9,932 nt of DNA from CAADGU01 sp964467705 (GTDB lineage: Bacteria; Chloroflexota; Anaerolineae; Promineifilales; Promineifilaceae). The position numbers and the translations under genes were made by a program. The notes under the pieces are model-generated. The model saw only the letters and a list, made by a program, of their open reading frames with translations. It searched no databases and was not told the DNA's origin. Of the stretch, positions 6,531 to 9,932 are shown piece by piece; position 1 is the first letter of the stretch, and each line of letters begins with the position of its first letter. The stretch lies in NCBI GenBank assembly GCA_964467705.1, contig CAYXUZ010000220.1, positions 1 to 9,932 of the forward strand. The letters are read 5' to 3'.

Positions 6531-6806
6531 ATGGCCTTAGCTTCCTCCATAACCGATCTCATCACATTTACTATCGCGGTTACGTTCGGCCTCGTTTTCT
6601 TTGGTACTCTCATCTGGTTAATGGCCTATCGGCCGCAAGCCATCGCCAGTCTATTTGAGAATTTGAAAGAAAATCCATTGGTCTTTTGGACAAAATCGGA
6701 AGGTGCAGATGGGATGATGGTATTGATGATTTTTGTCCTTTTTCTTGCGTTCCTGTGCGGGTCTTGTTGTGCCGTTTACAATTGGATATTAGTGCTATCG
6801 TCTTAA
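6531..6806 (+). CDS. Small two-helix membrane protein, unknown function
   Basis: A protein of 91 residues, 7 bases after the antitoxin-like gene and so probably co-transcribed. Two hydrophobic helices are evident, about 9-33 (ITFTIAVTFGLVFFGTLIWL) and 62-89 (MMVLMIFVLFLAFLCGSCC). They are joined by a 28-residue loop with Arg, Glu and Lys. CGSCC in the second helix gives three cysteines. I recognise no family. There is no clear ribosome binding site before the ATG (A-rich TAAAAACAG). It could be a membrane partner or toxin of the preceding gene, or an unrelated passenger. Convergent with lysJ, whose stop lies 35 bases further on; no terminator hairpin is visible between them. Confidence 0.65.
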   Translation: MALASSITDLITFTIAVTFGLVFFGTLIWLMAYRPQAIASLFENLKENPLVFWTKSEGADGMMVLMIFVLFLAFLCGSCCAVYNWILVLSS

Positions 6807-6840
6807 TTGTGGTTTTCCTGAAGGTATGGTTGCTTATAAA

Positions 6841-8004
6841 TCAATCCCCTTCCACTAACACGTTTGTGATGACTTCCACTACCTGATCAATCTCCTCTTT
6901 AGCTATCACCAGCGGCGGCGTCAGGCGCAGGACGGTGGAACCGGCCGTGAGCGCCAACACACCCCGTTCCATCAGCCCACGCACCACCTCCATCGCCCGG
7001 ATTTTCAATTCCACACCGACCAGCAAACCCAACCCGCGCACTTCCCGAATGAGCGGTGAGGGAATAGCCCGTAATTGGGCCATCAGGTGCGCACCCATTT
7101 CGGCCGCACGGCCGTACAACTCCTCTTCCTCCATCACATCCAGCACCGCATGGGCGGCTGCGCAGGCCAGCGGATTTCCGCCAAAGGTGGAGCCATGCAC
7201 ACCTGGCGTCAGATTTTGCACCCGCCCGCCAATGCCCACCGCACCCATGGGCAGGCCGCCGGCCATCGCCTTGCCCAGGCAAATCAGGTCAGGCACAATG
7301 CCCACCTGCTCGCAGGCAAACAGCGTTCCAGTACGGCCGTACCCCGTCTGCACCTCATCCACAATCAACAATGCCCCTCGTTCATCACACAGTCGCCGCG
7401 CTGCCTGGAAAAAGGCCGGTTCTGCCAGACGCACACCCCCTTCGCCCTGCACAATTTCCAGGATGACGGCGGCGGTTTGTTCGCTCGCGGCCGTGTCCAA
7501 CCGGGCCGCATTACCAAAGGGCACATGGCAAAAACCGGGCACGAGCGGCTGGAACGGCTCCCGGTAATCTGCTTTGTGCGTGGCGGAAAGGGAACCAAAG
7601 GTACGGCCGTGAAACCCGCGCATCATCGCCACCACCTCCACCCGCCCCGTACTCAGCCGGGCAAATTTCAGCGCCGCCTCCACCGCCTCCGTGCCCGAAT
7701 TGCACAGGAAAACCCGGTTCAAATCGCCGGGCAAAATAGCCGCCAACCGCGCCATAAACCGCGCCCGCTCGTTGTTGTAAAACATCTCCTGGCAGGTGAT
7801 GAGCGTCTGCACCTGCCGGGCAATGGCCGCCGCCACCGCCGGATGGCAATGCCCCACACTGGCCACGGCCGTACCCGCCGCACAATCAATGTAGGCACGG
7901 CCGTCCCCATCCCAAACCGTCGCCCCCCGCCCGCGCGCAAGGACGATCTCTCGTTTGCCGTAGACGCCTGAGGTGAATTTGTTTTCGAGTGTGATTGTGT
8001 CCAT
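6841..8004 (-). CDS. lysJ: LysW-gamma-L-lysine aminotransferase (class III, PLP)
   Basis: A protein of 387 residues from ATG 8004. It transfers an amino group to LysW-bound aminoadipate semialdehyde, giving LysW-gamma-lysine. Class III aminotransferase motifs, in order: SGTEAVE (103-109), GFHGRTFGSLS (130-140), DEVQTGYGRTG (216-226), ICLGKAMAGGLPMG (241-254) with PLP lysine Lys245, and GSTFGGNP (271-278). An upstream GTG at 8064 would add 20 residues, but these are translated repeat, so I chose ATG 8004. No good Shine-Dalgarno sequence precedes it (ACAGAAA only), an oddity probably due to the repeat array. ArgD, the acetylornithine enzyme, is a close relative and a bifunctional role is possible; LysZ and LysY next door favour lysine. 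Five ACGGCCGT copies, some in invariant Gly-Arg motifs. Confidence 0.88.
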   Translation of the reverse strand: MDTITLENKFTSGVYGKREIVLARGRGATVWDGDGRAYIDCAAGTAVASVGHCHPAVAAAIARQVQTLITCQEMFYNNERARFMARLAAILPGDLNRVFLCNSGTEAVEAALKFARLSTGRVEVVAMMRGFHGRTFGSLSATHKADYREPFQPLVPGFCHVPFGNAARLDTAASEQTAAVILEIVQGEGGVRLAEPAFFQAARRLCDERGALLIVDEVQTGYGRTGTLFACEQVGIVPDLICLGKAMAGGLPMGAVGIGGRVQNLTPGVHGSTFGGNPLACAAAHAVLDVMEEEELYGRAAEMGAHLMAQLRAIPSPLIREVRGLGLLVGVELKIRAMEVVRGLMERGVLALTAGSTVLRLTPPLVIAKEEIDQVVEVITNVLVEGD

Positions 8005-8013
8005 TTTCTGTTT

Positions 8014-8093
8014 AGTAAGCAGTGAGCAGTAAACAGTGAGCAGTGGGCAGAAGTTACTGCTCACTGCTTACCGCTCACTGCCCACTGATCACC
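8014..8093. repeat. Inverted heptamer array between lysZ and lysJ
   Basis: Forward units AGTAAGC, AGTGAGC, AGTAAAC, AGTGAGC and AGTGGGC (8014-8048) are followed by complementary TTACTGC, TCACTGC, TTACCGC, TCACTGC and CCACTGA (8054-8088). 8015-8032 and 8054-8071 form a perfect 18-base inverted repeat. The array covers the whole 70-base gap and the last codons of lysZ (ISGQ and stop). It may hinder ribosome binding at lysJ. Confidence 0.9.
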
Positions 8094-8842
8094 GTCCCTA
8101 CTCCGTCCAACGCCCGCAACACCGGCCGTTCCCCCCGCGCATCACCCAGGATGACGCGGCGGACGCCGCCCTGTAATGCTTCCTGTGCGCCGAGCAGTTT
8201 GATGCGCATCCGCCCCTGGGCACAGGTTTGGGCGATTGCCTCAATTTCACCCGTCGCCAGTTGCCGGATGAGCGAATTTTCATCGGGAAATTGGCGCAGC
8301 AGACCGGGCACGTTGGAGAGAATGAGCAGTTCGGCCGCGCCCAGGGCGACGGCCGTCGCCGCCGCCGCCCGGTCGCCATCCACATTCATCGCCTCGCCGT
8401 CATAACTGATGGCCGGGGGAGTCAGCACGGGCACAANNNNNNNNNNCGTCAGATTGTCGCGGATGAGGCGGGTACGGCCGTTTTCCACCACTTTGAGTAC
8501 CGGTTTGCGTGTGCCCTGCCAGAGACGGCCGTCCAGCCCACTCAGCCCCACCGCATTCACCCTCCGCCGCTGCAACCGCTCCACGATGTTTTTGTTCACC
8601 TGCCCGCAGTACACCATCTCAAAAATCTCTAGCGTCGCCCGGTCAGTCAGGCGGCTGGTATAACCGGACGGCGAGGTGACAAACTGCGGCGGATGGCCCA
8701 ACGCGGCCGCTACCTGATTCGTCAGGTGCGAGCCGCCATGCACCAGCACCACCCGCTGCCCCTCACGCACCAATTGCGCCACATCCCCACACACCGCCTC
8801 ATAATCAATCCCCTCACTGCCACCCACTTTGATCACAATCAT
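8075..8842 (-). CDS. lysZ: LysW-gamma-aminoadipate 6-kinase (interrupted by an N gap)
   Basis: 255 residues as written, four of them unknown. It phosphorylates the free side-chain carboxyl of LysW-bound alpha-aminoadipate using ATP. Amino-acid-kinase motifs: KVGGSEG (5-11), VHGGS (34-38), SRLTDRATLEIFEMVYCG (63-80), GLSGLDGR (99-106), PVLTPP, NVDGD and LSNVPGLL. The RLTDRxTLEIFEMVYCG and GLSGLDGRL wording is that of LysZ rather than ArgB as I remember the families. A strong GGAGGA site 8 bases before ATG fixes the start. The gap falls between RDNLT and PVLTPP, where the family has about 20 residues but only 5 are represented, so the true gap is probably about 55 bases. The C-terminal SGQ is translated repeat. 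The family is secure; the sequence is incomplete. Confidence 0.92.
   Translation of the reverse strand: MIVIKVGGSEGIDYEAVCGDVAQLVREGQRVVLVHGGSHLTNQVAAALGHPPQFVTSPSGYTSRLTDRATLEIFEMVYCGQVNKNIVERLQRRRVNAVGLSGLDGRLWQGTRKPVLKVVENGRTRLIRDNLTXXXXVPVLTPPAISYDGEAMNVDGDRAAAATAVALGAAELLILSNVPGLLRQFPDENSLIRQLATGEIEAIAQTCAQGRMRIKLLGAQEALQGGVRRVILGDARGERPVLRALDGVGTVISGQ
8437..8446. other. Assembly gap (10 N) inside lysZ
   Basis: Ten unknown bases. The frame continues on both sides, but the protein is about 15 residues short there compared with LysZ relatives. The 10 N are therefore probably a placeholder for a longer missing piece. Confidence 0.95.
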
Positions 8843-8850
8843 GTCACATC

Positions 8851-8856
8851 TCCTCC
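8851..8856 (-). promoter_or_regulatory. Shine-Dalgarno of lysZ
   Basis: GGAGGA on the minus strand, 8 bases before the lysZ ATG and directly after the ATTATGA array. It decides the lysZ start. Confidence 0.85.
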
Positions 8857-8858
8857 TT

Positions 8859-8879
8859 CATAATTCATAATTCATAATT
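8859..8879. repeat. ATTATGA heptamer array between lysY and lysZ
   Basis: Three exact ATTATGA units on the minus strand begin at the last base of the TAA stop of lysY and end at the lysZ ribosome binding site. It is the same unit and copy number as at the hacA/hacB junction 6 kb away. This one has no inverted partner arm. Confidence 0.88.
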
Positions 8880-9904
8880 TACACCGGATGTAGCCCGGTG
8901 AACTCCAGCCCCGTCCGTTCCGGCCAACCCATCATCACATTCAGACATTGCACGGCCGTGCCCGCCGCCCCTTTCATCAAATTATCCAGCGCACTGATCA
9001 CCACCAGCCGCCGGGTTTGGGGGTCGAGGGCAAAACCAATGTCGCACCAGTTCGTGCCCGCCAGGATTTTAGGTTCCGGGTAGCGGTAAATCCCTTTGTG
9101 CTCATTCACCAGCCGGATAAACGGCTCCTCGCCATACGCTTCCCGATATAACTGCCAGACCGCTTTCTCGTCCACGTCCCGGTTCAAAAAGACGTGCGCC
9201 GTACACAAAACACCGCGCACCAGTTCGACGGCCGTCACCGAAAAATGCAGTTCCAGCGCCCCCAAAGCCTGCAAAACTTCTGCCTGATGCCGATGCCCCG
9301 TCGGCGCAAAGGAACGCACCGCCCCGCTCCGCTCCGGGTGATGGCTGGCCGCGCTGACACTGTTTCCGCCCTCCGATGACCCCACTTTCAGGTCAACCAC
9401 GGCCCGCTCGATCCAGCCCGCCTGCGCCAACGGCGCCAGCGCCAGATTCACGGCCGTCGCATTACACCCCACCCCACTCACATACCGCGCCCCCCGCAGC
9501 TGCTCCCGGTGCAGTTCCGGCAACCCATACACAAAATCCGCCAGCCAGCCCGGATGGGGATGCGGCTGCCCATACCACTGCTCGTACACGGTCGTATCCC
9601 GCAGCCGAAAATCAGCCGACAGGTCAATGATGCGTTCGGCGATAGCGGCAAACTGTTCAATCTGGGCGGCGGCACGGCCGTGTGGTAGCGCCAGAAACAG
9701 CACATCACACGGCTGCAACTCCTCCACCGTGCAGAACTGCAACCGCGTGGTACCGCGCAGGTTGGGATGAACCCCATGCACATACCGCCCTGCCTGCTGC
9801 TGCGACGTCACCTGCGCCACCGCCACCTGCGGATGCGCCAACAGCAGCCGCAGCAATTCCCCCCCCACGTAGCCGGAACCACCGACGATGCTTGCTCGTA
9901 TCAT
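8879..9904 (-). CDS. lysY: LysW-gamma-aminoadipyl-phosphate reductase
   Basis: A protein of 341 residues. It reduces the acyl phosphate made by LysZ to LysW-bound aminoadipate semialdehyde with NADPH. Motifs of the ArgC/LysY family: nucleotide-binding GGSGYVG (8-14), LALPHG (71-76), DLSADFRL (94-101), GVGCNATA (144-151) with catalytic Cys147, PTGHRHQAE (201-209) and the closing DNLMKGAAG. ASHHPERSG (186-194) and PTGHRHQAEV follow Thermus LysY as I remember it. The start at 9904 has GGGAGAAGGA just upstream. It is the first gene of the run seen here; lysX and lysW may lie further right. ArgC is the alternative, and a dual lysine/arginine role cannot be excluded. Four ACGGCCGT copies. Confidence 0.9.
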   Translation of the reverse strand: MIRASIVGGSGYVGGELLRLLLAHPQVAVAQVTSQQQAGRYVHGVHPNLRGTTRLQFCTVEELQPCDVLFLALPHGRAAAQIEQFAAIAERIIDLSADFRLRDTTVYEQWYGQPHPHPGWLADFVYGLPELHREQLRGARYVSGVGCNATAVNLALAPLAQAGWIERAVVDLKVGSSEGGNSVSAASHHPERSGAVRSFAPTGHRHQAEVLQALGALELHFSVTAVELVRGVLCTAHVFLNRDVDEKAVWQLYREAYGEEPFIRLVNEHKGIYRYPEPKILAGTNWCDIGFALDPQTRRLVVISALDNLMKGAAGTAVQCLNVMMGWPERTGLEFTGLHPV

Positions 9905-9932
9905 TGTCCTTCTCCCGTGCTTGATCAGTAAG

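Larger units (their letters stand above)
151..9681. repeat. Highly iterated palindrome ACGGCCGT, 27 dispersed copies
   Basis: First bases of the copies: 151, 1518, 2015, 2240, 2307, 2412, 2840, 3154, 3541, 4280, 4298, 4426, 4810, 5557, 6230, 7108, 7333, 7603, 7865, 7897, 8349, 8474, 8525, 8952, 9228, 9450, 9674. All but 1518 are in genes. Twelve are read as Thr-Ala-Val and fourteen as X-Gly-Arg (X is Asn, Asp, His or Tyr); none uses the third frame (Arg-Pro). Copies with another first base (T, C or G before CGGCCGT) number only about four, so the unit is the octamer and not just CGGCCG. Confidence 0.93.

Noticed and set aside
7075..7971. 298-residue plus-strand frame opposite lysJ
   Set aside because: High-GC shadow of a clear aminotransferase gene, rich in His, Arg and Pro with no motif.
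8005..8064. Twenty-residue N-terminal extension of LysJ from GTG 8064
   Set aside because: The extension is translated heptamer repeat. Homologous sequence begins at ATG 8004.
6841..9904. Arginine biosynthesis (argC-argB-argD)
   Set aside because: The families are homologous, but the motif wording in LysZ and LysY and the presence of homocitrate synthase and homoaconitase favour lysine. A dual role remains possible.

Overview
The window looks like a piece of a metagenome-derived bacterial chromosome; a run of 10 N inside one gene marks a scaffold join. I infer a Chloroflexota-like (Anaerolineae/Caldilineae) or other Thermus-type lysine maker. The reasons are the alpha-aminoadipate (LysW-carrier) lysine enzymes with Thermus-like motifs, plus a plant-type leucine-rich-repeat surface protein. 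The sequence alone does not settle the taxonomy.

Layout. Everything from 6841 to 9904 and from 1 to 5886 is read on the minus strand, so transcription runs right to left. The order is lysY (9904-8879), lysZ (8842-8075, broken by the N gap), lysJ (8004-6841), homocitrate synthase (5886-4732), a MOSC-domain protein (4674-4120), homoaconitase large subunit (4038-2785), homoaconitase small subunit (2795-2289), a CutC-family protein (2289-1555) and a secreted LRR protein (1403 to beyond base 1). A two-gene plus-strand cassette (6020-6806) sits between lysJ and homocitrate synthase. It encodes an antitoxin-like protein resembling BrnA and a 91-residue two-helix membrane protein.

How the genes work together. 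Homocitrate synthase and the two homoaconitase subunits make homoisocitrate from 2-oxoglutarate and acetyl-CoA. LysZ, LysY and LysJ phosphorylate, reduce and transaminate LysW-bound alpha-aminoadipate towards lysine. LysW, LysX, LysK and homoisocitrate dehydrogenase are not in the window. MOSC and CutC are unexpected passengers; cutC is coupled to the homoaconitase small-subunit gene by a 1-base stop/start overlap.

Two repeat systems overlie the genes. (1) The palindrome ACGGCCGT occurs 27 times by hand count, where chance predicts fewer than one. All 26 genic copies lie in only two of the three codon frames (Thr-Ala-Val or X-Gly-Arg). This resembles the HIP1 palindrome of cyanobacteria, but with a different sequence. 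(2) Five operon junctions carry short degenerate tandem arrays with a 7- or 8-base period. Three of them are folded back as inverted repeats. In three cases the array supplies the last codons and the stop of the upstream gene. I consider these two repeat systems and the plus-strand cassette the most interesting parts of the window.
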